DNA from: Penium margaritaceum
Lineage: Eukaryota; Streptophyta; Zygnematophyceae; Desmidiales; Peniaceae
DNA: 46,185 nt
Reading direction: 5' to 3'
Assembly (NCBI GenBank): GCA_023375785.1
Contig: SZWC01007374.1
Span: forward strand, 75,260-121,444
The position numbers and the translations under genes are program-made. The stretch's first letter is position 1. The number at the start of each line of letters is the position of its first letter. This document shows positions 11,640 through 21,978 of this stretch, one piece after another. The notes under the pieces were generated by a model. It made no database searches. It saw nothing but the letters and a program-made list of their open reading frames with translations, and was not told the DNA's origin.

Positions 11640-12346
11640 CGACTCCCCTCTGTGGGAGCAAGCTCTTGACGTGCTGTCCAAGCACGGCGTGTACGAGCTC
11701 GTGGATCTTCCACTGGGCCACAAAGCTGTTCTAGCCAAATGGGTGTACCGTTGCAAGAAGAATCTTGACAATAATGTTGAACGGTTCAAGGCACGCCTTA
11801 TGGAAAAAGGGTTCTCACAAGTCCCTTGGGTTGATTTTGATGAAAAATTCGCCCCAGTTGGTCGATACACCACTGCCAGGGCACTGCTCAGCTTGGTTGC
11901 CCAGCATGACTGGGAACTGGAGCATATGGACGTGAACACCTTTCTACATGGAAAACTTGACGAGGAAATCTACATGGTGTAGACACGTGGTTTCTTTGAT
12001 AGCACAAATCGAGTGTGGCGACTGCACAAATCCCTCTATGGCCTAAAGCGGTCCCCACGCTGTTCGAACCAAGAGATGATATCGACCCTTAAAACAGGAG
12101 GTTTCCAAAAGAGCACTGTGGATCCTGTCCTGTTTCTCAGTACTCCCACCAAACCCCTTGTTGCCATCCTTGTCTATGTTGATGATCTCGTCATTACATC
12201 ACCAGATGCTGCATCTGTCAAAGCTGAAAATTCTCTTCTTCAAGCAACATACAAGATGAAGGACCTTGGTCCAGCCCGTTTCTTCTTGGGTATGGAACTA
12301 GAGCATGATCGCTCACGTTGTACCTTGCACTTTCACCAAGCTGCAT
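11640..12346 (+). pseudogene. pol: Copia-A reverse transcriptase
   Basis: RVT_2-type RT. Motifs in order: LAKWVYRCKKNLD, RFKARLMEKGFSQ, FDEKFAPVGRYTTARALL, HMDVNTFLHGKLDEEIYM, then a TAG (11980) at the position normally Gln in the YMxQPEGF motif, VWRLHKSLYGLKRSPR, and the catalytic ILVYVDDLVI with YVDD at 12175-12186. After KDLGPARFFLGMELE and LHFHQAAY the frame is interrupted at 12348 by an inserted element. Catalytic aspartates are intact; one stop separates the two halves. Confidence 0.85.
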
Positions 12347-12347
12347 A

Positions 12348-13009
12348 CCCCCCTGATTTTTGAATTCGTACATAATGTTTTGAAATCTAGTTGAAATCCG
12401 TTGAAATTCTAGCTCGATGAATTCAAGAAGCCACATAAATAATTCAATACAATGTTCCCTCGCGTATTCTCTCATTGATTTACATAGCATTAGTTCCTAC
12501 ATGTGGATGATATGGTGCATACGCAAGTGACATTGATCTACATGGCTTGGGAAACACGGGCGTCACCGATGAACATAGAACAACACATCATACACAAGAC
12601 TTTGAACATGACTTCGTTGAATTCAAGGGTCTCAAAATCCACCAATTCGATCAAATTGGATCACCTAAATAACTCATACCCAAAAAACCTAGTTGAAATC
12701 AAGGATCACATAATTCATTAAATCTCAATCGTTGAATTCAAAGATCAGGGGGGTATATCCATAGCTTGGGGGAGCGCTTTTGGAGTGCTCCTCGCGTCCC
12801 TCCTCACAGCATCTACACCGATGACTCCNNNNNNNNNNNNNNNTCATACACAAGACTTTGAACATGACTTCGTTGAATTCAAGGGTCTCAAAATCCACCA
12901 ATTCGATCAAATTGGATCACCTAAATAACTCATACCCAAAAAACCTAGTTGAAATCAAGGATCACATAATTCATTAAATCTCAATCGTTGAATTCAAAGA
13001 TCAGGGGGG
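12348..13009. mobile_element. AT-rich DNA element (MITE-like) with terminal inverted repeats, TA target duplication
   Basis: It begins CCCCCCTGATTTTTGAATTC and ends with the reverse complement GAATTCAAAGATCAGGGGGG, flanked on both sides by TA (12346-12347 and 13010-13011). Removing it and one TA restores HQAAYIHSLGERF, the expected copia sequence between RT and RNase H. It is AT-rich with no coding capacity and many GAATTC/TTGAA motifs. A TA duplication fits Tc1/mariner-type (Stowaway-like) elements. The length shown includes an assembly duplication and gap; the true length is probably about 406 bp. Confidence 0.75.
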
Positions 13010-13084
13010 TATATCCATAGCTTGGGGGAGCGCTTTTGGAGTGCTCCTCGCGTCCCTCCTCACAGCATCTACACCGATGACTCC
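12588..13084. other. Unmerged assembly overlap: identical 241-bp copies around 15 N
   Basis: 12588-12828 and 12844-13084 appear identical and flank N12829-12843. They run across the end of the inserted element and into Copia-A RNase H, so a biological duplication would have had to copy both. The simplest reading is two contig ends that overlap and were not merged. Confidence 0.8.
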
Positions 13085-13690
13085 AACGGGTCAATCAGTG
13101 CTAAAGTCCTTGGATCCATCCAAGCTGGGGGAGACGGTCAATGTGACAGAATATCTTAGGGTCATTGGCTCCTTGATGTATCTTGCTACCACCACACGTG
13201 CTGATATTGCCTTTGCTATGAACTTTCTGTCTCTCAATGTCTTCGTGAGTGTCATCTTGAGGCTGCATTACAGGTAGTGCGATATGCACTCTCCACACCT
13301 CGCATCAGGCTGTACTTTTGTGGACATCCCTCAGTCCTGGTTGACGGTGATTGGGCACATGACTCTGATGCACACAGCAGAACAGGATACATCTTTGTGG
13401 TTGGTGGAACAATAGTCTCCTGGAAGAGTGGTAAACAAGGATGTGTTGCGCGCAGGACTGCTGTGGCTGAGTACGTGGCTCTTGGTGCAGGTACGTGTGA
13501 GGCTTTCTGGCTTTATCGTCTGTTGCAACAATAGTGTTTACCCATCCGTTGCATCACCATGCATTCTGAAAATCAAAACACTATGGCCATTGCAGAAAAC
13601 AGTGGCATGCATCACTCTCGCACCAAGCATATCAACGTAGAGCATCACTTTGTTCACGAGTGCATTGCTGCTGGCATTGTCTGAGTTACC
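13012..13690 (+). pseudogene. pol: Copia-A RNase H domain remnant
   Basis: After the inserted element: SLGERF, a one-base shift, then STPMTPTGQS, YLRVIGSLMYLATTTRADIAFAMN (13145-13225), the standard end of RT. RNase H follows in a new frame at 13277: LVDGDWAHDSDAHSRTGYIF and VAEYVALGAGTCEAFWLYRLL. It closes in broken frames with HSRTKHINVEHHFVHECI (13613-13667). Canonical copia RNase H has SSxEAEY at the first of these late motifs; here it is TAVAEY, so the acidic residue pattern is partly kept. Several frameshifts. Confidence 0.75.
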
Positions 13691-13891
13691 TGGGTGGTAC
13701 ACGGTCACAGAGAGCTGAATTTCTCACCAAAGCCCTCAGTCGCAATGTTTTCAAGAGTGCTGTGCATGCCGTTGGACTCATCTGTCCCCATGACCCAGGT
13801 TGATATTCGTAACGTCTACCTGTTTTTGTTGACTTGTTACCCCGATGGGTGTGCTGTGTCCCTGTGTCAAAAGGATTGCTTGCCTTCGGGT

Positions 13892-13901
13892 CATGGGGGA
13901 G
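13892..13901 (+). promoter_or_regulatory. Copia-A polypurine tract
   Basis: CATGGGGGAG abuts the TGTTGAAG start of the 3' LTR, the expected plus-strand priming site. Confidence 0.8.
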
Positions 13902-14511
13902 TGTTGAAGTTTTGTTGGCCACCCACATTTCTATGCCCTCTTGCCTCACTATCCATAACACACACATGTACACATTGAATGAAAATGGGCTCACCTGGGG
14001 AGACGTCATGCGAGCGTGCCATGACTGCTAGCTTTGGCGTCATGAAACAGCTGATCTACCCAGGAGTGCCCTCTGGCACATGCATGTCCATTGTTTGACT
14101 ATCCCACTTTGATGCGGTAGATGCTAGGGTTCGTACATTCTCACTTCCAATCCCTGCATTATGGTTGCTTGCCTTTTGATTGTTTTAGGGGAGCTGCATG
14201 TTATCTCAGGTGCTGATCCTTAGGGGGCCACCCTGTCGGTCGTTGACCGTACAGTGGTGAGAAGCCGCACTCGGTTAATACCGAGAGGTCGAGCTTGACC
14301 CCTGGGTGGTGGTGCGTGCTCACCCGAGTGGTTGCTCGGTGTGGGAGCGTGCTCACCGACGTCTTAGACTCTCACTTCTCCTTACACCGGTGTCTTGGTC
14401 CAACACTTGTGTTAAAGGCAAGTTTACCGCATCCATGGCGTTCTGTGTTTCCTAGCCCTGAACTGCCTACATGGCATGCTAGTCTTGCTCGGAAGGTGCT
14501 GGGTAACTTCA
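13902..14511 (+). mobile_element. Copia-A 3' LTR (610 bp)
   Basis: Begins TGTTGAAGTT after the polypurine tract and ends GGGTAACTTCA (TG...CA). The right end is repeated at 6085-6258 and the body at 4764-5157 inverted. No coding content. Confidence 0.85.
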
Positions 14512-14575
14512 CATGTAGGGGGTTTGCGTGTACAGAAAACAGGAAAAATGAAAGAAGGACGTTCTCGCTTGATCT

Positions 14576-14758
14576 GGAGGGAGCGATGATCTCTTTGCTT
14601 TTTTTTTTTTTTGACACACAAACCTCCTAGTTTAATGTAGGGTTTGTATGTTTGGCACAGGCTCCGCCTGTGCCAAACATGCAAACTCCTAAATCAAAGT
14701 ATAGGGAGTTTGCATGTCAAAAAAAAAAAAAAGAGATCACAGCTCCCATGCGATTCTC
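14576..14758. repeat. Fold-back element FB1
   Basis: A long imperfect palindrome. The centre is a perfect 15-bp stem (14648-14662 with 14666-14680, ATGTTTGGCACAGGC) around a 3-nt loop. Outward, arms read poly-T, then GACACACAAACCTCC; their complement on the right ends in poly-A. The outermost arm match is GGGAGC..TGATCTCTTT. No open frame. Related structures lie at 27624-27787, 27828-27930 and 29191-29246. Confidence 0.8.
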
Positions 14759-17252
14759 ACGTGGGAGCGATTTGCCCATGCACTTTATTTTCTCTTCCAG
14801 CGACGCAAGCCGCAAGCAAGAATGGCTATGGAGTGGGCTTACATCTATTTTTTGCCGGTGCTGGGTGGATGAGAGTCACATTTTGTGTTTCAAGGGTATC
14901 TGAGCTATTTGGCCCCAAGGAAAAAGAAGGAAAGTACGTAGGCCCATGGCAGATTGTACGACCAGCAATGTACTGCAATAGCCTGGTTGGGGGACCTCCT
15001 TCTACTGAAAAGTTGCTTGGAAGCTTCTTAGCGTTGCTGTCACGCATGGCAAAACGTTTATAGTCACCACCTGCAACAGCATTGTAAGGCAGGTGTAAAA
15101 ACAAGAAGGGTTTGGCTAGGAGAGATGGGCATGGGCTCATAACCTTCAAGTTGCAGAGGGAAATTGCAACTAAAAGGCACACATCATCAATAGTTGCCGC
15201 GGGCGCCAATTGGGTTTCACGCTCTGGCAAGTGAATGTTGATGTTGGTAGTCCGTTTCTATACCTTGACACATGGGATGTCTGCTTGCCTTGCTCCACAT
15301 GCACACACATGTGTACAAGAGACTGATGGTTGCTTCTGGAGCTTTTCCACCCAAGATTGAGATCATCACTGATGACTTATGCAGCTCCGGGCAGCACCCA
15401 CACGCTCCATTGATGTGGCGTATGACCATGTGACATTTTTCTTCTTTGTTCTTGATTGTTTGGGTTTGCTGATGGCAGAGGCATGACCTCAGGCACTTTT
15501 GGATGCCTTGGTTTGTTTCCAAACATGTGTGTGGATTTTGGGGGAGTTGCATTATAGACCCAGCTGCTGATCTTCAGGGGATCACCATGCTAGATGTTGT
15601 AATGAGGTTTAAACATGCAAGTGACCTCTTGACTATGTCCATACACACACCATTACTACAAGTGACTAAGCCAAAAATGAAGCTCTTGCACACTGCTGCA
15701 TGCAATGGATTGCTCTGGCGCCTCTTCCAAGTACGTAGAATCTTTCTACACCATTGGCACTTGCATAGCAAGGTTGTTACTTGCTTTGAGAGCACATAGG
15801 TCGCTGCTAGAAAAAATGTATGCTATTACTTCATTAGCATCGAGTAGACATGGGAGAGCTTGCATGCACCCAGATAGGCTTGTGGTTGATGTGGTTGACT
15901 GTCTCCGTTGTGCATGTATTCAAGATTTAGCGTGTGTATTACCGGGTTGCTGATCGCACGCGACCACACGTCCGGTTTAATTGGCGTCTAAGAAACCCCC
16001 ATTGGCACATTGCCAACTGATCAGTTTTGATCTTTCCATGATGGTCGGGCTCCACACTAGACCCTTGCGTGGGTGGCCCAGTCAGTCGGCTCTTATCACC
16101 TCTCTGGCCCGTGACTTGAAGAACTCACCTCATTCTGAAACTCGCTAAGTGTCCAACTCTCCATTCTATGGCGTGTGCTCCTTCCTCCACCTATTCATGG
16201 CTGTCACACTAGAAGCACACACATGAGTTTTTCATTCGTATAATAGTGTGAGAGCTCATCCGCCTAGCAATGGGAAACAGGGCTCTCCCGGTGCTCCTGA
16301 TCCATCCTATGGCCGTCGTTGTCTTCGCTGCTAGCGTCGGCACTAGTACAATAGCTGCAGCCATTCTTGGATAAGTGCACCTTACATAGTCTCTCTTTGA
16401 CTCGGAATTACAATCAGCTCTTGGTAAGTAACGGAGAGTCGCTCTTGGTCTCTCCGCCAATACCATGTCATAGCTACAACTGCACCAATCCGGTGGTGGT
16501 ATAATTGCATTCGCTGTGACTGTGCTACAGTCATGCTCAACACTACCCCCAACATTTCTGCCTCTGTTGAGACGCGTCTTCGACACTAGAAGCCTCAGCT
16601 AAAATTTTCATTGTGTATCGTAGCCGCCACAGCTTCAGAATAGCGGCATCCTTTTTGTCAGTAAAATTTTGGGTTGTGATCACAGTGTGCATTTCCACCC
16701 AAAGGCCCTAGCCGCAACCATACTGCTGCTCACTGTGGACCACGGTAGACAGTGCACTCTCCAGTTGCTATCACATTCAACACCAATATTGTGGTGAACC
16801 TCGCCACATCCTCAACTCAAATCCTAAAGACTGTGCTGCCTACGCAACTTAGCAGCTGCTGTCCTGGAATCAGACACAACATGAACTATGATATCAGTAG
16901 TGTCTCTCAATGCAACAATAGCCTGACCCTTTGCTCATTTGCGGAGTTGTACGGAATCACTATGCAGCTTGATAAGAACGTGAGCAGTGGTTGCGGGTCT
17001 GCCGAAGCAGTTCGGGCCATCAACCAGGGAAGGAGTATGCCGTGAGGGCAGTTAACGTGCGTGAGCACACAGAGAACGATTGACACTGTCAGGCGACGCC
17101 GGATGATTCACCAACGTGTCAACAGTTGCCACCACTGAATTTTCAGCCAAGTGACCGTGGACCATGTCAAATACTAGTAAGATACTCATAGCCTCTAGGA
17201 CCCATCGGCAGTGCCAAGGTGCTGGCTATAGCAACGCCGTTGCTTCGCGCTC
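14759..17252. other. Unassigned stretch, possible degraded elements
   Basis: No recognisable domain on either strand. Open frames such as 14644-15063, 15705-15953 (+) and 16752-17045 (+) lack known motifs. No LTR pair, primer site or terminal repeats found. Part of 16200-17252 may be the 5' region of Copia-B, because the gag-like sequence follows directly, but I cannot align it to Copia-A. Confidence 0.4.
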
Positions 17253-19590
17253 TTGTCCCTCACTTGTAGACCCACCTGCCTCTCGTGTTGCATGACGTCT
17301 TCATATCCACCCTCTGACAGCCTTCAAGTACTTGTTACAGTGTTGAAATCTAGTCTTGCTATAGCTGCTACTTTTGCAGCCGCTACACGTACTACACGTG
17401 CTTCACCCAGCATTGTAGTTGGCTGGCAAGTTGACGCATACACTAAAGCAGCCATCCGGACCCATTACTGCAACTACAGTCAATGTAGCCATGGAAGTGG
17501 CTTCCGTAGTAGATGCATTAGCTTCAACAGTGGCTGCAGTTGCTACAGCTCTATCCTCTGGTGTCACCTCCATCCGTACCTCTACTTCGCTTGCAAGGTC
17601 ATCTTCATCAGCCTTGTCGGCTCCACAGCACACCATATTCCTCATCTATACCACAGTGGCTACCTCCTCCCTCACATCTGCCACATTGGCAAGAGTGGCC
17701 TGCCTCGTGGTCTCTGTCACTTCACTGGTCGCTGTGATGAGATCTTCTATAGCGGCTGCTCTACCGCCTCTGTTCTCTCTTTGCCGCTAGGTCTGGTGAA
17801 ACCCTTTTTTGCTCCTCCTCCTCTTCTACTTGTGCTCTCTCTTTCTCTTCCATCGCATATTTTGGTTTTGTATGCTTGGATTGGGCCGTTCTATAGCATA
17901 AATTTTACTGGTGGCCCATCACCTTCCCGCATTTTTCATACCCTATGGGACGGGAGAAACTCTGCCAGGAGTGACAGGCTCTCGTCATGCCTGATGATGA
18001 TGATCTTTAGGCTATAATGCATCAGGATTTTCAATGAAAGTGCACTGCTCTCCAGCCAAGTGCACTGCTGAGGACAGCATGCATTGCAAGTAAGGCCACC
18101 AGGACACTTTTGCTGATCACATTGATGATGCCGTCCTATCTCGCCTCGAACTCAGATTGTGTGTGCTTCCTACTGTATATTCTGCTACTAGTGTTGTTGC
18201 TACCTTTACTACCACTGCCACTTTCATAGCTGCCACCTCTGGCTCTCTGCCTGCTCATTTTGATCCCATTACAACAGCAGCCACATCTAGTGCCACATGA
18301 GCCAAGGTCCTTGCTCAACCAGCCAAGGTCCTTGTAGCGTCACCTCCACACTTCACCCCTTTCTCTCCCTCTCATCCTGGGAATTCCAATTTTGGGAATA
18401 CGACCACACCAAGGACCCTTCAGCTAGGCCCCCTTTTGTTCTTCTTCCATCTGAGTCTGCTTGTGCCTTCCGTACCCTCATCACAGGAGGGCCGGACAAT
18501 CTCTGTGATGAGATCGGCACACACAATGCAGACGCTACACGTCGCACGATCGTAAACCCTATTCGTGCTTATGCTCTCATCAAACACTATAAAAATGTGA
18601 CTGGTCATGTGCTTTGGTGCATCCTCACAATCCAGTTTAAGCAGTTGGCCATGCATACCGATGAGAATGTTGATTCCTACTGGACACACAGTCTCAAGCC
18701 ACTGTGCGACCATGGAAAAGCAGCTCCCAGGTAGCTTCTCAATGTCCTTTCCATTGAAAATGGCCTAATCCCTGATCTCTCTGATATCTTCCTTGAGGTG
18801 AATGCATTTGAGCTTGAGCGTCTTGCCGTAGAGCGAGTTCCTGATGAGTCACCACTAGGTATTGGCACACAATGGGAGTTCATGGCACAGTGCCTCACCG
18901 ACTGGTGGAGCGCATTGCAAAATAAGAGAATATACCATGCTACTATTAATTTTCTTGCGCTGCCTCATTATGGTCGACTTGCTTTCGCCATGCGTGCCCA
19001 CTAGACGCGCACTTCTAGTGGTAATAGTGGTATGTCATGCACCTCCACTTCCACTGCACCATCTGGCCACTCCAAGTCCATCGCCACCCCTTGCACAGTC
19101 TTTAGAACCGCTACTACTTAGTACCCCCTACCGTATCCTTGAATGTGACCTTCTACATTTGGCGGTCCTGCCTACCATGGTTCCCCATCTGGAACCTACT
19201 CTCCACTGGCGTGGTTCCTGCCTGGTCCTTTGTCTCAACACCCATCTCTGGGTGTCATCATCACGTCCAATATCCCTGAGGATCAACGCTAGTTGGACGG
19301 TATGCTGTCCCACCTCGTCCACCACCGTGATCATAGAGGTGAGAGTGTACAAACATGTCCTCGGTCACTTCCATGTGAGTGTGATGGCGCTCCTCTTGGT
19401 TCCTCACCTGGTGGGGCTTGAGGTTCTCTCCCCATAGATGTCAAGTGGATAGAGGAGAGGAAATCTGTTTGTGTACCCCGTTATCTCGCTGCCTGTGGCC
19501 AGGCTCTCGTCTTGCGCTCTGCCACCATCATTTTGAGTCATGTCCCGCCATCCACACATATCTCGGGTTTCTTTTGGATTCGTCATCCAC
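17253..19590 (+). pseudogene. gag: Copia-B: gag-region remnant related to Copia-A
   Basis: An Ala/Thr/Val-rich frame (17419-17790) resembles the Copia-A leader ORF. From 18460 the homology is clear: GTHNADATRR, PIRAYALI, TIQFKQLAMHTDENVDSYW, then LIPDLSDIFLEVNAFELERL and CLTDWWSALQNKRIYHATI, matching Copia-A gag motif for motif. The sequence then jumps to GRLAFAMRAH, which in Copia-A lies just after the zinc knuckle, so the Gly/Arg-rich stretch and knuckle are deleted. A Gly/Pro/Tyr-rich tail (about 19160-19290) follows, with stops. Integrase and RT are absent: at about 19600-19640 the sequence changes to gypsy RT. No LTR was found. Confidence 0.7.
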
Positions 19591-19649
19591 CTCATGACGT
19601 TGTGCCGTGCATCATTTGTCCCTCTCGGTCTTGTCAGCACCATGTGTTT

Positions 19650-20015
19650 TGTATGGACTGGCTCCGGCCGGGCAGCAGACCGACGGTGAAGGGGACCTAT
19701 CGGGTAAGCAACCACAAGCTGACCGAACTCAAGAAGCAGCTAGACGAGATGCTCTGTGGAGGGTTCATGAGACCCTCCACGTCACCGTATGCGGCACCTG
19801 TAATTGTCTTGAAAAAAAACTGGAGAGATGCGGGAATGAGTGGAAGAACGAGCGTTTAATGACATCACCATCAAGAACCGCTATCCCCTTCAGCGAGCGG
19901 ATGAAAATTTTGACCGACTCCGAGGATTGGCATTCTGCACCAGATATGGAAAAGAAGTCATTGTATGCCAATTCTTCAGCCGCCATTGATGTGGCCCAAA
20001 AACTCAAACGGTGAC
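19650..20015 (+). pseudogene. pol: Gypsy-1 RT, N-terminal fragment
   Basis: YRVSNHKLTELKKQLDEML, GGFMRPSTSPYAAPVIVLKK and, after a frameshift, ITIKNRYPLQRADENFDRL are the start of the RVT_1 domain. The RT then skips the SKIDL segment and resumes with LAFCTRYG before running out of homology near 19960. A 26-bp stretch here (19925-19950) is repeated inverted at 20241-20266. Confidence 0.75.
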
Positions 20016-20021
20016 CAAAGT

Positions 20022-20290
20022 TGCATTTTGAGAGTTCTCTAAAACATTTCTCTCTTTATAAAATCTCAAGAACTTTTTGGATATGTCTCTTGTGCTCCTC
20101 TGGGGTCCGGCTGTACACAGGCATGCTGTCGAGATGCACAACAACGAAGTCATCGAGGTACAGGCAAAAGATGTTCATCGCTACCTAAAATGTTAAGGGT
20201 TATCTTTGTGTCAGAACGGCATAACCGTGAACTTCAAATGTCCATATCTGGTGCAGAATGCCAATCTTCTTGACATCTTTATCAGATACG
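20022..20290 (-). pseudogene. pol: Gypsy-1 RT C-terminal fragment in inverted orientation
   Basis: On the minus strand this reads KKIGILHQIWTFEVHGYAV then NIFCLYLDDFVVVHLDSM and VYSRTPEEHKRHIQKVLEIL, the part of RT that should follow 19960 on the plus strand. The catalytic YLDD of gypsy RT appears as HLDS, so both orientation and active site are lost. It is bounded by the 26-bp inverted copy. Confidence 0.75.
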
Positions 20291-20303
20291 TGGATCTTGT
20301 TGC

Positions 20304-20960
20304 ATGCGGCCACAAGGGTCACTCCAACCACTCTCCATTTCTTTAGAACCGTGGGCCAATATCATCATGGACATTGTGACGGGATTGTCCATCACCCCCA
20401 AGGATTATGATGCCATCCTCGTCGTTGTGGACAGATTCAAGAAAATGTCACACTTCATCCCGACGACAAACATCGTCAACGTCAAAGGAAGAGCGTAGTC
20501 GTTCTTAAATCTGATCATACGGTTGCACGGCATGCCACGTACCATCATTAGCGACAGAGAAGGCCGCCTCACTAGCCATTTTTGGTGTGAACTGATGACA
20601 CATTTTAGTAATCGGATCCAGCTATCAACATCGTTCCATCCTCAACCCGATGGGCAAACTGAGTAGACCAATCAGATTCTCAAACAACTTCTCCACACAT
20701 TCTGCAAGCCCCATGGCAACAATTGGGCAGTCAAGTTGTCGGCCGCCGAAATTGCATACAACTCCATCACTTCTATTGCAATTGGTAAAATCCCTTTCAA
20801 AGTGCTTTACAGTAAAGTTATCGCCACAACGGCTTGATTACAAAGTCAGAGAAACATCCCCGCGGTCAACATCCACTGTAGGGAGTTCACAAGCATTTGG
20901 AAACACGGCAGACTCTTGCCAAATACTTGAGCATTTATGAAGTGAGTAGCCGACCAAAAT
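20304..20960 (+). pseudogene. pol: Gypsy-1 integrase core
   Basis: LEPWANIIMDIVTGL (first Asp), DAILVVVDRFKKMSHFIPT, then a TAG at 20496, LHGMPRTIISDREGRLTSHFW (second Asp) and LSTSFHPQPDGQTE (Glu) followed by TAG at 20662. The DDE triad is preserved, but stops cut the chain. The integrase zinc-binding N-terminus and the RNase H are deleted; the sequence passes directly from the inverted RT piece to the core. Confidence 0.8.
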
Positions 20961-21039
20961 TGCAGCGATGGCATGTTCATTGTTGGTGATTGCATCCTCC
21001 TGAACTCTAAGAACATTGAAATCTGAGGGCATGACTTTG

Positions 21040-21390
21040 GAAGGCTCAGACACTGCTGGTTGGGACCGTTTGAGATAAAGCCAATGCAAACCCTATCTTC
21101 TCCTGAATTTGCCTACCCAACATCATGGCTATCCACCCTATCTTCCAGATCAGCAAGCTCAAGCACTACTGGGACCCCACTAGGATCTTCCCTAGTAGAG
21201 ACGTTGTACCTCCACCTCCTGTACAAATGGATGGGAATTCGGAGTACTTGATTGAAGACATCCTCAGACATCGACTCCGTGGAAAAACATCTGAGTATCT
21301 AGTCAAGTGGCACGGCAATGACACTGCGTACAACACCTGGAAGCCCTACAATAACCTCTGAAACATCGATTGTCTGATCGAAGGATACTA
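21040..21390 (+). pseudogene. pol: Gypsy-1 integrase C-terminus and chromodomain
   Basis: WLGPFEIKPMQT (GPF/Y-type module) is followed, in frame 21125, by HPIFQISKLKHYWDP and a chromodomain, YLIEDILRHRLRGKTSEYLV then KWHGNDTAYNTWKPYNNL (about 21240-21360). Chromodomains on gypsy integrases direct insertion to modified-histone chromatin. The usual NSWEPYDNL end is recognisable with changes. Confidence 0.8.
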
Positions 21391-21451
21391 ATATCGTCAC
21401 CGGCCTACGTCTACTAATGCACCAAGAAGTCGTGGCTAAAAAGAGGATGCG

Positions 21452-21978
21452 TGTTACATCGCTTATGTACATGAGTCCCTGAACTCTGCGAGTGGGTTTT
21501 TCTGTCATTACATTCGTAGCCCACCACGTGGCGACTTCAGGATTTTTCCGTCGTTCGGCTGAGGGAATTTTGGTCAACTGCCCGGACCTCCAGTGTTCCG
21601 TTCTAGAAGGTTCTAATAGCTTTTTCCGCCTCCAAGAAGGGTAAAAAAACATGTCAAAAACTCTAACGATGTTTTGATATTGTTTGGAAGACTTTTCAAC
21701 GGTATTGGATCTTTATAGAACTGCACCTCAATGTTTTCCAAGTCCACCGACTTCTTGATGGAGCCTTTGGAAGCAGCCACCAACGACGTGACCTCGCACA
21801 TGTCGCTTTGCTCAAGCATCGAGGACCCGGCATATGCCTCATTCTCATTCTTGGCATTGTATACATGTGCTCGATCCACTCGGAACTTGTCATCCAAGTA
21901 TAGTTACCACTTAATGTAATCTATCCATTTGTTCCAAATCCTTGAAACCGTCTTTTGTCCAACACCCGCATTATGCCA
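21452..21978 (+). mobile_element. Gypsy-1 3' LTR (~527 bp)
   Basis: Begins TGTTACATCG after a purine-rich stretch (GCTAAAAAGAGGATGCG) and ends ATTATGCCA. It is homologous to the Gypsy-2 LTR read on the minus strand, including GGACCTCCAGTGTTCCGTT and CATATGCCTCATTCTCATTC. It touches the Gypsy-2 LTR tail to tail. Confidence 0.75.

Larger units (their letters stand above)
19640..21978 (+). mobile_element. Gypsy-1: 5'-truncated, rearranged chromovirus remnant
   Basis: Order: RT N-terminus, inverted RT C-terminus, integrase, chromodomain, polypurine-like tract, 3' LTR. Integrase after RT plus a chromodomain marks the Ty3/gypsy chromovirus branch. gag, protease and RNase H are missing. The left edge abuts Copia-B with no LTR between. 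Confidence 0.8.

Noticed and set aside
14640..14690. Terminator or microRNA precursor at the FB1 hairpin
   Set aside because: The stem is part of a larger two-armed palindrome repeated elsewhere in the window, which fits a mobile fold-back element better. No host transcript is indicated.
14644..15953. hAT-type transposase remnant
   Set aside because: A few hydrophobic patterns were suggestive, but no BED finger, catalytic or dimerisation motif could be identified.
17253..18017. 254-residue open frame as a host gene
   Set aside because: It overlaps the Copia-B leader region in another frame, has Ser/Leu/His-rich composition and no recognisable domain.
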